Positions 53,522 to 62,241 are shown, counted from the stretch's first letter. The stretch: 64,000 bases of DNA from UBA4658 sp002405485 (GCA_036823255.1 DAISGC010000001.1:1-64000); one strand, 5' to 3'. The notes: a model not told the origin generated them from the sequence alone. Made by a program: numbers and translations.

Positions 53522-54304
53522 GTGGCCTTCGCCCCTCCAGGCATCCCGGTCGGCGCGCCGTACTGCGGCTATTGCGGGTACGCGCTTGCGAATCTGAATG
53601 ATGCTTCCCGGTGTCCGGAGTGCGGTCGCCCCCTGGTCGAGGTGCTGGTGCGCAAGACCGCCGCGTTCAACACCGTGCGCGCGGTCCGCATCAGGTCCGA
53701 GGTGACTGTGTTTGGTCTGCCTCTGTATCACGTTGCGTTCGGGCCGCGACTGGAGCATGGTGAGCGTTTCGGACTGGCACGCGGCGTGGTCGCGCTCGGG
53801 GATGTTGCCGTCGGCGGGGTGGCGATCGGCGGATCGGCGTTCGGGGTGATCGCGCTCGGCGGCGCAGCGTTCGGACTGGCCTCGATCGGGGGGATGTCCG
53901 TCGGGCTGCTTGGTGCGCTCGGCGGGTGCGCGATCGGCGGCGTCGCCGTCGGGGGCGGCGCGGTCGGGGTGTGCGCCAGCGGTGGAGGAGCCGCCGGCAT
54001 CGTCGCGCAAGGAGGTGGGGCGTATGGCATCTACGCGCGTGGACCTGGCGCGTCTGGTACGCACGTGATCGCGCCGAATCGCGGGATCAACGACCCGGCT
54101 GCGGTCGAGATGTTCAAGAGTCTTGCGCCGATCATGGGCTCGGCCCCGCCGACCGGTCTACAGGGGATTGCGCAGATCGCGATCGTCCCGCTCTCGATCG
54201 GTTTCGTGCTGCTGATCCTGATGGCGATGCTCGTGCTCGCGTTTCGGAGAACCCCGGGCAACCCGTACGCGACTCCGGAGCAGAGACGGAGCATGATCCC
54301 ATGA
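53522..54304 (+). CDS. zinc-ribbon protein with glycine-rich pentad repeats and C-terminal membrane span
   Basis: A 260-aa protein. An N-terminal zinc ribbon (CGYCG about residues 15-19 and CPECG about 31-35) is followed by a linker and about 110 residues (about 82-190) of short glycine-rich repeats with period five, such as VAVGG, VAIGG, SAFGV, IALGG and AAFGL, looking like a narrow beta-helix or a membrane-associated stack. A single membrane segment (IGFVLLILMAMLVLAF) lies near residues 222-240. The ribbon probably faces the cytosol. GTG 53522 follows TAGACT by five bases. kynB overlaps its stop by ATGA, so the two are co-translated. I do not recognise a named family. Confidence 0.65.
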   Translation: MAFAPPGIPVGAPYCGYCGYALANLNDASRCPECGRPLVEVLVRKTAAFNTVRAVRIRSEVTVFGLPLYHVAFGPRLEHGERFGLARGVVALGDVAVGGVAIGGSAFGVIALGGAAFGLASIGGMSVGLLGALGGCAIGGVAVGGGAVGVCASGGGAAGIVAQGGGAYGIYARGPGASGTHVIAPNRGINDPAAVEMFKSLAPIMGSAPPTGLQGIAQIAIVPLSIGFVLLILMAMLVLAFRRTPGNPYATPEQRRSMIP

Positions 54305-54939
54305 TCTATGACATCACTCCGCCCATCACAGATGCGCTCGCCGTCTGGCCCGGCGACACGCCGATGTCGCGCGAGGTGCTCTGCGACATGGCCACAGGCG
54401 CCCCGATCACGCTGTCGACGCTGCGCTCGACGGTGCACCTGGGGGCCCATGCCGACGGGCCGAATCACTATGCGCACCCGGCCGCGGGCATCGGCGAGCG
54501 TCGCCTGGAGCACTATCTCGGTCCGTGCGTGCTGATCGATGCCGACGTTCCAAGAGGAGGCCGCGTCGGGGTCGAGCATCTTCGGCTTCCGCCTCGGGGC
54601 AGCGGGCTGGTCGTGCAGCCGCGGGTGCTCATCCGGACCGGGACGTTTCCCGACCCTCGCTCGTGGAATGCGGACTTTGCGGGTCTGGAACCGGCGCTGG
54701 TCGACTGGCTCGCGGGGCAGCGGGTGATCACCGTCGGCATCGACACGCCGAGCGTCGATCTGCAGGACTCGAAGGACCTGCCGGCCCACACCGCGATCGC
54801 GCGTCATGACATGGCCATACTGGAGGGGCTTGCGCTCTCGGGCGTGCCCGCGGGCGTGTACGAGCTCATCGCGCTGCCGCTGAGACTCATGGGCTTTGAC
54901 GCCAGCCCGGTGCGGGCCGTTCTGCGAACGCTCGACTAG
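54301..54939 (+). CDS. kynB: kynurenine formamidase (cyclase family)
   Basis: Metal-dependent hydrolase that removes formate from N-formylkynurenine. The 212-aa product has the cyclase-family metal motif STVHLGAHADGPNHY (residues about 42-56), TVGIDTPSVDLQDS and HEIL-type later region ARHDMAILEGLALSGV. The HLGAHADGP pattern matches KynB well. The ATG overlaps the preceding stop as ATGA. It is separate from kynA (37.9 kb). The end overlaps the stop of the convergent gene below. Confidence 0.9.
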   Translation: MIYDITPPITDALAVWPGDTPMSREVLCDMATGAPITLSTLRSTVHLGAHADGPNHYAHPAAGIGERRLEHYLGPCVLIDADVPRGGRVGVEHLRLPPRGSGLVVQPRVLIRTGTFPDPRSWNADFAGLEPALVDWLAGQRVITVGIDTPSVDLQDSKDLPAHTAIARHDMAILEGLALSGVPAGVYELIALPLRLMGFDASPVRAVLRTLD

Positions 54940-55955
54940 TGGGCGTTCGCGTCGATCTTGGCGGGGGAGAACGTCTGCCCGCCGGCGCCGAGTGCGGAGC
55001 CGACCAGTCGGAGTTCGACGCTCACGCGCGGATCCGCTGGGTTGCGTCCGGTGGCGCGCAGCAGCCCGCCGCACAGACTCAGCGGCGCGAGCGGCTCGCA
55101 CGCGATCATCTCGCCGACGAGCGCCGGCTGGTCGGCGATGCGCAGTTGCAGCGGCACGCGGATCACGCGCACGCTCTTGCCCGCCTCGGTCCAGTCCGGC
55201 AGAAAGGCCGGCCAGTCATTCTCGCCGAAGGTCACCTGCACGGTTGGTCTGAGCACCATTGCCAGAAGCGAAGGCCGTGCGATCAGCCCTTTGAGGAGAT
55301 CCTTGAACGGTCCGCGGCGATTCATCGAGCCGCTGAATCCGAAAAGGGCCATCCAGCCGCGCATCATCCGCTCATGCTCCTGCTCGGGCAGATCGGGCAT
55401 GACGATGCTCTGCTGGCCACGCAGCTCCGGGCGATTCGCGATCGGTGCGGAGCCGTCGTACGGGCCATACCCGAGCAGCTTCAGCGGAAAGCGTCCGGTG
55501 GATCTGTCGATGATTGCTCCCAGATCGTCGTACACGGTGATCCGCGTTGCGACCGTCGGGGAGCTGAACGCGAAGGGTCGCTTGCCCGCCGAGCTCCTGG
55601 TCTGGAACGCCTTCGGATCGGCGTCGGCGAACTCGGGCAGCAGTTCGATGTGCAGGTATCGCCGGGTCGAACTCGTCGCCGAGTTCGAGACGATCTCGAT
55701 GAGCACGCGGTCTCCGATGTTCCAGGCATCCCGCGCCGCCGCCACGTCAAGACTCGGGAGCACGTCGCGCACGGCTGCCGAGGTGGGCCGCCACTCCGCG
55801 ACCGGGGCCCGATCCGCGGTGGCCTCGATCGAACCTGTCGACGTGGCGATGGCCGGTCGCTGAGCGCAGCCGGTCGCACACGCGCTCGCGGTCGCCGCGC
55901 ACAGTCCGATCGTGCGGAGGATCCGGGACCATGGGCCTGATGCGCTCATGAGCAT
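54936..55955 (-). CDS. lipoprotein of unknown function
   Basis: A 339-aa exported lipoprotein with lipobox ACATGC (Cys about residue 26). The rest is a soluble beta-rich region with no recognised motif. It has RRYLHIELLPEFADAD, RITVYDDLGA and LRVSVELRL-type strands. ATG 55955 overlaps the stop of the RidA gene in TGATG, so translation may be coupled. Alternatively ATG 55949 lies seven bases after TACCCT, giving an independent leaderless transcript. The last bases overlap the kynB stop. Confidence 0.65.
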   Translation of the reverse strand: MLMSASGPWSRILRTIGLCAATASACATGCAQRPAIATSTGSIEATADRAPVAEWRPTSAAVRDVLPSLDVAAARDAWNIGDRVLIEIVSNSATSSTRRYLHIELLPEFADADPKAFQTRSSAGKRPFAFSSPTVATRITVYDDLGAIIDRSTGRFPLKLLGYGPYDGSAPIANRPELRGQQSIVMPDLPEQEHERMMRGWMALFGFSGSMNRRGPFKDLLKGLIARPSLLAMVLRPTVQVTFGENDWPAFLPDWTEAGKSVRVIRVPLQLRIADQPALVGEMIACEPLAPLSLCGGLLRATGRNPADPRVSVELRLVGSALGAGGQTFSPAKIDANAH

Positions 55956-56371
55956 CAGGGTAGCGTCGCGATTGCCTTGACCTCGAACGCGATCGGCGCG
56001 CTCCCGCCCTGGGGGAGCGAGGAGATGCCCACGGTCGTTCGGCACGGCTGATTCGGCCCCGGCGGAAAGTACTCCGCGTACACGCGGTTGTACACGCCAA
56101 AGTCGCGCTGCATGTCCGTCAAGAAGCACGTCATGTCCACGATGCGATCCCACGACGAGCCGTTCTCTTCGAGGATGTACCGCAGGTTCTGAAAGACCGC
56201 ACGAACCTGGGCTTCCATGTCATAGCTGACCATTCGGCCATCCGGGCCGAGCACGACGCCCGGGATGTCCTTGCTCCCGCGCTGCCGCGGCCCCTGGCCG
56301 GAGATGAACAGCAGGTTGCCGACTGTGCGGCATGGGGGGTATGCGCCGACGGGTTCGGGGGCTTTGGTCAT
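55955..56371 (-). CDS. RidA-family protein, probable 2-aminomuconate deaminase
   Basis: A 138-aa RidA/YjgF family protein with VGAYPPCRTVGNLLFISGQG, MEAQVRAVFQNLRYIL and FEVKAIATL. Length and the segments NLLFISGQGPRQRG, IVDMTCFLTDM and YNRVYAEYF resemble AmnD-type 2-aminomuconate deaminases, which turn 2-aminomuconate into 4-oxalocrotonate. The general RidA imine hydrolase role is the alternative. The ALDH gene upstream on the same strand and kynB nearby support the aminomuconate reading. ATG 56371 is used because conservation starts there. Confidence 0.75.
   Translation of the reverse strand: MTKAPEPVGAYPPCRTVGNLLFISGQGPRQRGSKDIPGVVLGPDGRMVSYDMEAQVRAVFQNLRYILEENGSSWDRIVDMTCFLTDMQRDFGVYNRVYAEYFPPGPNQPCRTTVGISSLPQGGSAPIAFEVKAIATLP
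55957..55962 (-). promoter_or_regulatory. possible -10 element before lipoprotein gene
   Basis: TACCCT, seven bases before ATG 55949 on the minus strand. It sits at the end of the RidA gene. Confidence 0.4.
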
Positions 56372-56518
56372 GGGAGAAGTCTCAACGATGGATCTCTCGG
56401 CGTCGCAGAGCGTACGGCCTCTGGCCCGGGTCACGCCGGCGTGGAGCTTGCCGCGCCGTGCCGCCCGTGCGCGATCACCGGGCGGCGTGATCGAATGAGC
56501 ATCCGATGCGTTCGTGAG

Positions 56519-57991
56519 TCAGTGCCTGATGCACACGTTCTTCGGCTCGGTGAAGAACCGCATCGCCTCGAGTCCGCCCTCGCGTCCCACCCCGCTCTGC
56601 TTCATCCCGCCAAACGGCGTCCGCAGATCCCGCACCATCCAGCAGTTCACCCACACGATGCCGCACTGCAGCAGATCGGCGTATTGCTGCACGCGTGCGA
56701 CGTCGCGAGCGAAGACCGTCGCCGCGAGCCCGTATCCTGTGCCGTTGGCGATGTTGATGGCCTGGCCATCATTCGCGAATCGCTGCACCGTAACGACCGG
56801 CCCGAAGATCTCTTCGGTCTCGACCCGGCACGCCGGATCAAGCCCGTCGATCACCGTCGGCTGGTAGAACAGTCCCTCGCGGCAGCGAGCGGGCAGAAGA
56901 GACTGCTCGACGCGAGAGCCCCCGACGAGCACCCGGCCCCCGAGCTCGCGGGCGAGCTGCACGAAGGACTCGATCTTGCGCATGTGCTCGGGGCTGGTGA
57001 CGGCGCCGAAGCGCGTCGCCGGGTCGCGTGGGTCGCCGATGGGCAGGGCACGCACGCCCGCGAGGAATCGCTCCAGGAAGACGTCGGCGATCGACTCGTG
57101 CAGCAGCAGCCGCGAACCGCACAGGCAGATCTGGCCCTGATTGGTGAACCCCGCACGGATGGCGGTGCTCACGGCCTGGTCGATGTCGGCGTCGGCGCAG
57201 ACGATGAACGGGTTCTTCCCGCCCAGCTCAAGCGAGACGCGCTTGAGTTGATCCCCGCACTCGCGGGCGATCCAGCGCCCCACGGCGGTCGAGCCGGTGA
57301 AGCTCACCGTCGGCACGTCGGGATGCGTGACCAGCGCGGCGCCAGCCGACGCGCCCCGCCCGTGCACGATGTTCAGAACGCCCGGCGGCAGACCGGCCTC
57401 GAAGCTCAGCTCGCCGAGTATCGCCGCAGTCATCGGTGTGATCTCGCTTGGCTTGCACACCGCGGTGTTGCCCGTCGCCAGCGCCGGGGCGATCTTCCAG
57501 GTGAGCAGATAGAGCGGCAGGTTCCACGGAGCGATCAACCCGGCGACGCCGCGAGGGCGGCGCAGCGTGAGGTTCAGAGCCCGTACACCGCCCGGCACGC
57601 CCCCGCCGTCGAACTCTTGCATCTCTCCGGTCGTGTGCAGGATCGCGGTGGCAAAGAACCGCAGGTTCGCGGCCGACCTCGGGATATCCACCTCGCGGGC
57701 GAGTGTGATGGGCTTGCCGGTGTCGTCGCTCTCGGCCCTTGCGAGGCGGTCGGCGTGCGCGTCGATCGCGTCGGCCAGTCGAAGCAGGTACCGGGACCGC
57801 TCGCTCGCGGGCAGGCCGGACCACCCCTCGAAGGCGTGAGCAGCGGCTTGAACCGCCCGGTCCACCTCGATCGAACCGGAGTCCGGCACGCGAGCGTGCA
57901 CCGCCGAGGTCGCCGGCTCGAGGACGTCGATGAACGCGCCCGAGGCCGGAGGAGTGACCTTGCCGTCGATGAGATTGCCGAGCACGTTCAT
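56519..57991 (-). CDS. aldehyde dehydrogenase, probable 2-aminomuconic semialdehyde dehydrogenase
   Basis: NAD-dependent aldehyde dehydrogenase, 490 aa, the standard length. Seen: GLIAPWNLPLYLLTWKIAPA, KPSEITPMTA, VSFTGSTAVGR, the catalytic Glu in SLELGGKNPF and catalytic Cys in NQGQICLCGSR, then EEIFGPVVTV and the C-terminal VNCWMVRDLRTPFGGMKQSG. The NCWMVRDLRTPFGG segment is typical of the ALDH8/AmnC group that oxidises 2-aminomuconate-6-semialdehyde. With the RidA/AmnD-like neighbour and kynB this makes a partial tryptophan catabolic cluster. TACACT ends six bases before ATG 57991. Confidence 0.85.
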   Translation of the reverse strand: MNVLGNLIDGKVTPPASGAFIDVLEPATSAVHARVPDSGSIEVDRAVQAAAHAFEGWSGLPASERSRYLLRLADAIDAHADRLARAESDDTGKPITLAREVDIPRSAANLRFFATAILHTTGEMQEFDGGGVPGGVRALNLTLRRPRGVAGLIAPWNLPLYLLTWKIAPALATGNTAVCKPSEITPMTAAILGELSFEAGLPPGVLNIVHGRGASAGAALVTHPDVPTVSFTGSTAVGRWIARECGDQLKRVSLELGGKNPFIVCADADIDQAVSTAIRAGFTNQGQICLCGSRLLLHESIADVFLERFLAGVRALPIGDPRDPATRFGAVTSPEHMRKIESFVQLARELGGRVLVGGSRVEQSLLPARCREGLFYQPTVIDGLDPACRVETEEIFGPVVTVQRFANDGQAINIANGTGYGLAATVFARDVARVQQYADLLQCGIVWVNCWMVRDLRTPFGGMKQSGVGREGGLEAMRFFTEPKNVCIRH

Positions 57992-57997
57992 GACCAG

Positions 57998-58003
57998 AGT
58001 GTA
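57998..58003 (-). promoter_or_regulatory. -10 element of aldehyde dehydrogenase gene (leaderless)
   Basis: TACACT, six bases before ATG 57991 on the minus strand. Confidence 0.6.
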
Positions 58004-58052
58004 CGGAATGGCTCAAGTCGACCCGGGTTCAGGGGCGCGGACGGAGTTTGGC

Positions 58053-58081
58053 TTGCAGGCCCGCCGCAGTCGCGGCATACT
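58053..58081 (+). promoter_or_regulatory. promoter of small membrane protein gene
   Basis: TTGCAG (58053-58058), a 17-base spacer and CATACT (58076-58081), about 30 bases before the ribosome binding site AGAGGAG of ATG 58117. Confidence 0.5.
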
Positions 58082-58116
58082 CGCGTTGTCGAGTGCTCGA
58101 GCAGAGGAGTTGCACC

Positions 58117-58368
58117 ATGGGCAAACGCATCGGCCTGGGAGCGTTCGTCATCGGGCTGTGTGCATCGGGCGCGGGCGTGCTTGCGGGGGCGGCATGGCTG
58201 ATCTCTTCAACCGAGTGGCCCATCTGGGCCAAGGTTGTGGTCGGTCTGGCGGCGTTTCCTGTCGGTGCCGCGGCGATGGGCGCGTATCTGCTGATCGCGG
58301 CTCTGATCGCGTTCCGCCGCGAGTTGGCGGAGAGTTTCCGTGGCGCGTGCGCCGACGGCCGATGCTGA
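58117..58368 (+). CDS. small membrane protein, two spans
   Basis: An 83-aa protein with two or three hydrophobic segments (LGAFVIGLCASGAGVLAGAAW at about 6-26 and VVVGLAAFPVGAAAMGAYLLIAALIAF, split about 40-66) and a short charged cytosolic tail ending CADGRC. A clear ribosome binding site (GAGGAG) lies seven bases before ATG 58117. The function cannot be read. It is divergent from the aldehyde dehydrogenase and convergent with the dockerin-tailed gene. Confidence 0.65.
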   Translation: MGKRIGLGAFVIGLCASGAGVLAGAAWLISSTEWPIWAKVVVGLAAFPVGAAAMGAYLLIAALIAFRRELAESFRGACADGRC

Positions 58369-58464
58369 GGGGCGATCGCCGCACCGGTCCGCAGGCGAGG
58401 CGGTTCACCGCGGACCGGGGCCAACCCCGATGGACTCAGCACATGTCCAGCACGACGCGGACGA

Positions 58465-59799
58465 TCAGCACCCGGCGAACCACAGGTTCAGATAGTCGAA
58501 GATGTCGTTCACATCCAGGATGCCGCCGTTGATGTTCGCGCTGGGCAGCCCGGCGAACCACGCGTTGAGGAACGCAAACAGGTCGGTGGTGGTGATCTGG
58601 CCGTCGTTGTCGAAGTCCGCGACGCAGGGCCGGGCGTAGAAGAGTGCCTGTCGCGCCACCACGGGGAACGTTGCGGTCTTGGCGAACAGGACGGTCTCGC
58701 CCGGATCGTTGAACCTGCCGTCCCCGTTGGTGTCGGTCGCCACGACGACTTCAGCGGCGCTGTTGCCCGAGACCGAGCCGTTGGAGCACAGCGCGATGCG
58801 TCCCGGGCCGATGGCAAAGCCCTGCGAGGTGGCGAAGAAGGTGCCCATGGGCATGTTGGCCTCTGACCAGAGCACCGTGACCTCGCTGGCCTGATCGATG
58901 CTGGAGCTGAGGTTGTCGTCGCTCAGGCGGACGGCGAGCTGGGGATTGATCGAGGACGTGCGATCGTGCGTGAAGATCGCCACGCCGTCGGTGACGCACG
59001 ACTGCACGAACCCGGACGTGCCCCCGAAGCTCCCGGAGGTGTGGAAGACCGCCAGTTCGCCGGCGTCGATCGCGCCGCTGGAGTTGGTGTCGAACGCGCG
59101 ATAGATCGCATCCGGCGTGGCCGAGTCGCGGTTGTCGGCGATGTACACCGCGCCGTTGAGCACGCAGATGTCAAAGGGCGAGCTGATCGCGCTCCCGATG
59201 ATGGTGTTGAAGTCGATGTACAGCGAGCTCTCGCCGGCGTCGTCGGCGTCCCCGTCGGCGTTGAGATCGCGCACGCGATAGACCGCGTCCTGCGGGAGGG
59301 CCGCGCCCGAGCCGGCGTTGCAGACATAGATCGAGCTTGCGTCTCCGGCCAGCCCGTTGGGCGTGGGCAGGAAGAAGAAGCCCGCGTTGAACTCGGTGAA
59401 GAACGCCCGGAGCTCGCCCGGGTCGTTGGCATCGTTATCGCCGTTGAGGTCCTTGGCGGCGTAGATCGCCCGCGAGTCGCCGTCCCCGAAGTACACCGTG
59501 CCGTCGATCGACTGGTACATGCTGAACACGCCTCCGGTGCAGTTCAGCCCGGCGGCGTTGGAGCCGTCAACGAACACCGTGGTCTCCCCCGGATCGTTGG
59601 CGTTGCCGTTGGAGTTGAGATCGCGGCAGAGGAAGATGGCGTTGAGCGAGAGGTCGGCGACCAGCAGCCCCGCCGTCCGCCGAGCAACGGGCATGGGCGC
59701 CGTTGCCTGAGCCCACACGCCCGGGCACGCGGCGCCGACGGCGAGCACCAGGGCGGTCAGAGCGAGCCGGTTGGAACGCGAGCGATCGGACGCGAGCAT
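58465..59799 (-). CDS. exported repeat protein with GC-type dockerin tail
   Basis: A 444-aa secreted protein with a signal peptide cut near VWAQ. The body holds several blocks of the form DLN-x-NG-x-A-ND-PGE (DLNSNGNANDPGE, DLNGDNDANDPGE, DLNADGDADDAGE, DTNGDGRFNDPGE), which look like calcium-binding loops set about 60-80 residues apart in a propeller-like chain. The C-terminal dockerin has two halves: ADFDNDGQITTTDLFAFLN and ININGGILDVNDIFDYLN-type, closing LWFAGC. A GGAGG ribosome binding site precedes ATG 59799. It is the third GC-dockerin protein in the window, with a body unlike the other two. Confidence 0.8.
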   Translation of the reverse strand: MLASDRSRSNRLALTALVLAVGAACPGVWAQATAPMPVARRTAGLLVADLSLNAIFLCRDLNSNGNANDPGETTVFVDGSNAAGLNCTGGVFSMYQSIDGTVYFGDGDSRAIYAAKDLNGDNDANDPGELRAFFTEFNAGFFFLPTPNGLAGDASSIYVCNAGSGAALPQDAVYRVRDLNADGDADDAGESSLYIDFNTIIGSAISSPFDICVLNGAVYIADNRDSATPDAIYRAFDTNSSGAIDAGELAVFHTSGSFGGTSGFVQSCVTDGVAIFTHDRTSSINPQLAVRLSDDNLSSSIDQASEVTVLWSEANMPMGTFFATSQGFAIGPGRIALCSNGSVSGNSAAEVVVATDTNGDGRFNDPGETVLFAKTATFPVVARQALFYARPCVADFDNDGQITTTDLFAFLNAWFAGLPSANINGGILDVNDIFDYLNLWFAGC

Positions 59800-59901
59800 G
59801 GAAACCTCCGCAGGGACAACCCCCGCCCCGATCCGCCCCGCCCCAGATGGTAGAGCGTAAGAAAGATAATCCGGTCTGCAATGCCCGCCACCACCAACGG
59901 C

Positions 59902-59940
59902 AAAAAACGCCACGCCCCCGGTCAAACAGACCCGGGGGCG
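59902..59940 (-). terminator. terminator of PEP-CTERM gene
   Basis: On the minus strand CGCCCCCGG (59940-59932) pairs with CCGGGGGCG (59921-59913), and GTGGCG plus six T (59907-59902) follow. It lies about 45 bases after the stop of the 59986-60744 gene. Confidence 0.8.
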
Positions 59941-59985
59941 GAGCGCACATCTGGATCGTGGAATCGGTTCGATGCTCGGGCGGGT

Positions 59986-60744
59986 TCAGCGGCGACGCCG
60001 AGATCCGGCAAAGGCCAGGCCCGCGAGCAGCATCGCAGAAACGCCCGGGGTGGGGATCTGCCCGAACTTGATGTTGTCGATGCCGACGCGATCGACCTTG
60101 GAGCCGCCCACGGTGATGAGCTGGGTCAGGTCGATCCGGATGCGGATCTGCTGAGCGCACAGCGGGCTGCTGGTGAAGTCGAACGTGCGGTGCCGCAGCG
60201 GGAGGGTGCCGGGAATGAGCGTCGACGGCGGATTGTTGATGTCGTAGTCGATTCGGTAGAGCTCGGTGCCGGCGCCATCGGTCACGGTGATCGAGCGGGC
60301 CGGGAGGTCTTCGCCGAAGCCGGTCACGGAGTTGTACACGGCGGCGAGATCAAAGCTGTACAGGCAGACCAGGAAGCCCGCATCCGCGAAAAGATTGATC
60401 TCCAGAATGCCGGGGGAGAAACCGGGAGCATTCCGGTCGCGGTAGAGCACGTTGTTCAGGTCTCCAAAGACCCGCGTCGGGTCGGCGGGGTTGCTCGCGC
60501 CGCCAAGACGCAGCACCGGCTTGTAGTCCACGAGCACGTTGGGCGTGATGCCATATTCGGTGCCGTATGAGAATCCGGGGGGCTGGAACGTGTTGGGATC
60601 ACCGACACGATCGCCGTAAGAGTCCAGGATCTGCGAGCCGTTCGACCCGCCGAAGTCAAAGGTGAGCACGGTTCCCGCGGCTTGGGAGACCAGACCCGCC
60701 GAGACCGTCAGAACAGAAATCAACCCAAGAGAACGAAAGGACAT
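59986..60744 (-). CDS. exported protein with PEP-CTERM-like sorting tail
   Basis: A 252-aa secreted protein with signal peptide LGLISVLTVSAGLVSQAAG. The mature part is beta-rich with VLTFDFGGSNGSQILDSYGD near the start, as in many planctomycete PEP-CTERM proteins of the choice-of-anchor type. The tail IPTPGVSAMLLAGLAFAGS-RRRR matches the PEP-CTERM sorting signal (Pro-rich motif, hydrophobic helix, basic end). A strong AAGGAGG ribosome binding site precedes ATG 60744. A leader of perhaps 140 bases separates it from ribBA. The exosortase is not in this window. Confidence 0.78.
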   Translation of the reverse strand: MSFRSLGLISVLTVSAGLVSQAAGTVLTFDFGGSNGSQILDSYGDRVGDPNTFQPPGFSYGTEYGITPNVLVDYKPVLRLGGASNPADPTRVFGDLNNVLYRDRNAPGFSPGILEINLFADAGFLVCLYSFDLAAVYNSVTGFGEDLPARSITVTDGAGTELYRIDYDINNPPSTLIPGTLPLRHRTFDFTSSPLCAQQIRIRIDLTQLITVGGSKVDRVGIDNIKFGQIPTPGVSAMLLAGLAFAGSRRRR

Positions 60745-61020
60745 GAGACCGCCTCCTTCGCACGCGGCGGACATGCCAACAGACGGCAGGCCCATCGCGA
60801 GCGCGATGTGCAACGACACGGTCTCTCTCAAAATGTTCCCCCTCCCTCTCTCCCCCGAAACCGGGCACACGCCCGAGCCGATAACGTATCACGTTTCCAA
60901 ACACGATCAAGGGGGTAGCGGGAAATTCCTGCGCCCGAGGTCCCCTTTTTGGATGTTTCCAAGCGAGCTCAGGCCGCACGCGGCTGAGTTGGGGGCAGAT
61001 CGTCAGAAATCACCCCTATC

Positions 61021-62241
61021 ATGACCGCAATGCCGCTCGCACCCCTTCCGGAACTGCTTGAAGAGTTGCGTCAGGGACGGATGATCATCCTGACGGACGA
61101 CGAAAATCGTGAGAACGAGGGGGATCTGGTCGTCGCCGCACAGTTTGCGACGCCCGAAGTCATCAACTTCATGCTGCAGCAGGCGCGCGGCTACTTGTGC
61201 CTGTCGTTGACGGAGGCGGACTGCGATCGGCTGGACCTGCATCCGCAGGCGGCCACGAACACGTCTGTCCGAGGGACGCCGTTTACCGTTTCGATCGACG
61301 GGCACCCGAAACATGGGTTCACCACCGGGGTGAGCGCTCGGGAGCGGGCCAAGTGCATCGCCATGGCCATCGATCCCGGCACTGGTCCTGGCGACTTCGT
61401 GCGACCCGGGCACATCAATCCGTTGCGATCGAGGGAAGGCGGCGTGCTGGTCCGGGCGGGGCAGACGGAGGGATCGGTGGACCTGTGCCGATTGGCGGGG
61501 CTGCAGCCCGCCGCGGTCATCATCGAGGTCATGCGTGATGACGGCGAGATGGCCCGCATGCCGGATCTGGAAGTGCTGGCTCAGCGGCACGGCATCAAGA
61601 TCGGGACGGTGGCCCAGATCATCGAACATCGCGTTGCGCGCGAGACGCTGGTTCGCCGGGTGGAACCTGCGGGGGGAACCCCGATCCGAACGCCCTTTGG
61701 CACTTTCAATCTCATCGCCTTCCGGACCTTTGTGGACCCTCTGCCGCATGTGGTGCTCACCGCCGGCGGCGTCGGATCGCTCGACGAACGTGGGCGTCCG
61801 CGGGTGGTGGAGGCCCCGACGCTCGTGCGCATGCACCGCCGGCATCTGCTTGGGGACGTGTTTCTCGACCTCGATGCGTCACCGGAGGGCCCGACGGCGA
61901 GCACGCTGCACCAGTCGATGCGCATGATCCAGGAGGCGGGGGCCGGGGCGATCGTGTACCTTCGGCCGGAGGGAGCCCCGGACCAGATCGGGGGGGCGTC
62001 TGGAGGGTTGGAGCAGCGGTTGCAGACGATCTTCAAGCAGGGGATCGAGAGTGCGCCGGGAACCGACTCACCTATTGCGGGGATCAGTGGTCCAATGCGG
62101 GATTACGGGATCGGGGTGCAGATCGTGCGCGAGCTGGGGCTGAGGAACTTGAAGCTGATCAGCAATCACCAGCGCGAGCTGCCAGGCCTGGAGGCCTTCG
62201 GGCTGCGAGTGAGCGGGTATGTCCCGCTGACCGGCGGATGA
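61021..62241 (+). CDS. ribBA: RibBA-like protein with changed active-site residues
   Basis: A 406-aa fusion of 3,4-dihydroxy-2-butanone-4-phosphate synthase (about 1-205) and GTP cyclohydrolase II (about 215-405), two riboflavin steps. The RibB half keeps DDENRENEGDLVVAAQ and RPGHINPLRSREGG, but the metal-binding His of the AGHTE motif is Gln148 (AGQTEG, codon CAG at 61462). In the RibA half the zinc region VR-x-HSE-CLTGD-x-RCDCG is VRMHRRHLLGDVFLDLDASPEG, split here by changes, with all three Cys gone. It may be a RibBX-type protein with a non-catalytic RibA half; whether the RibB half works is uncertain. No FMN riboswitch is seen. Confidence 0.85.
   Translation: MTAMPLAPLPELLEELRQGRMIILTDDENRENEGDLVVAAQFATPEVINFMLQQARGYLCLSLTEADCDRLDLHPQAATNTSVRGTPFTVSIDGHPKHGFTTGVSARERAKCIAMAIDPGTGPGDFVRPGHINPLRSREGGVLVRAGQTEGSVDLCRLAGLQPAAVIIEVMRDDGEMARMPDLEVLAQRHGIKIGTVAQIIEHRVARETLVRRVEPAGGTPIRTPFGTFNLIAFRTFVDPLPHVVLTAGGVGSLDERGRPRVVEAPTLVRMHRRHLLGDVFLDLDASPEGPTASTLHQSMRMIQEAGAGAIVYLRPEGAPDQIGGASGGLEQRLQTIFKQGIESAPGTDSPIAGISGPMRDYGIGVQIVRELGLRNLKLISNHQRELPGLEAFGLRVSGYVPLTGG

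Noticed and set aside
60889..60908. Inverted repeat ATCACGTTT-CC-AAACACGAT before ribBA
   Set aside because: Only 7 of 9 positions pair and it matches no operator or FMN riboswitch that I know.
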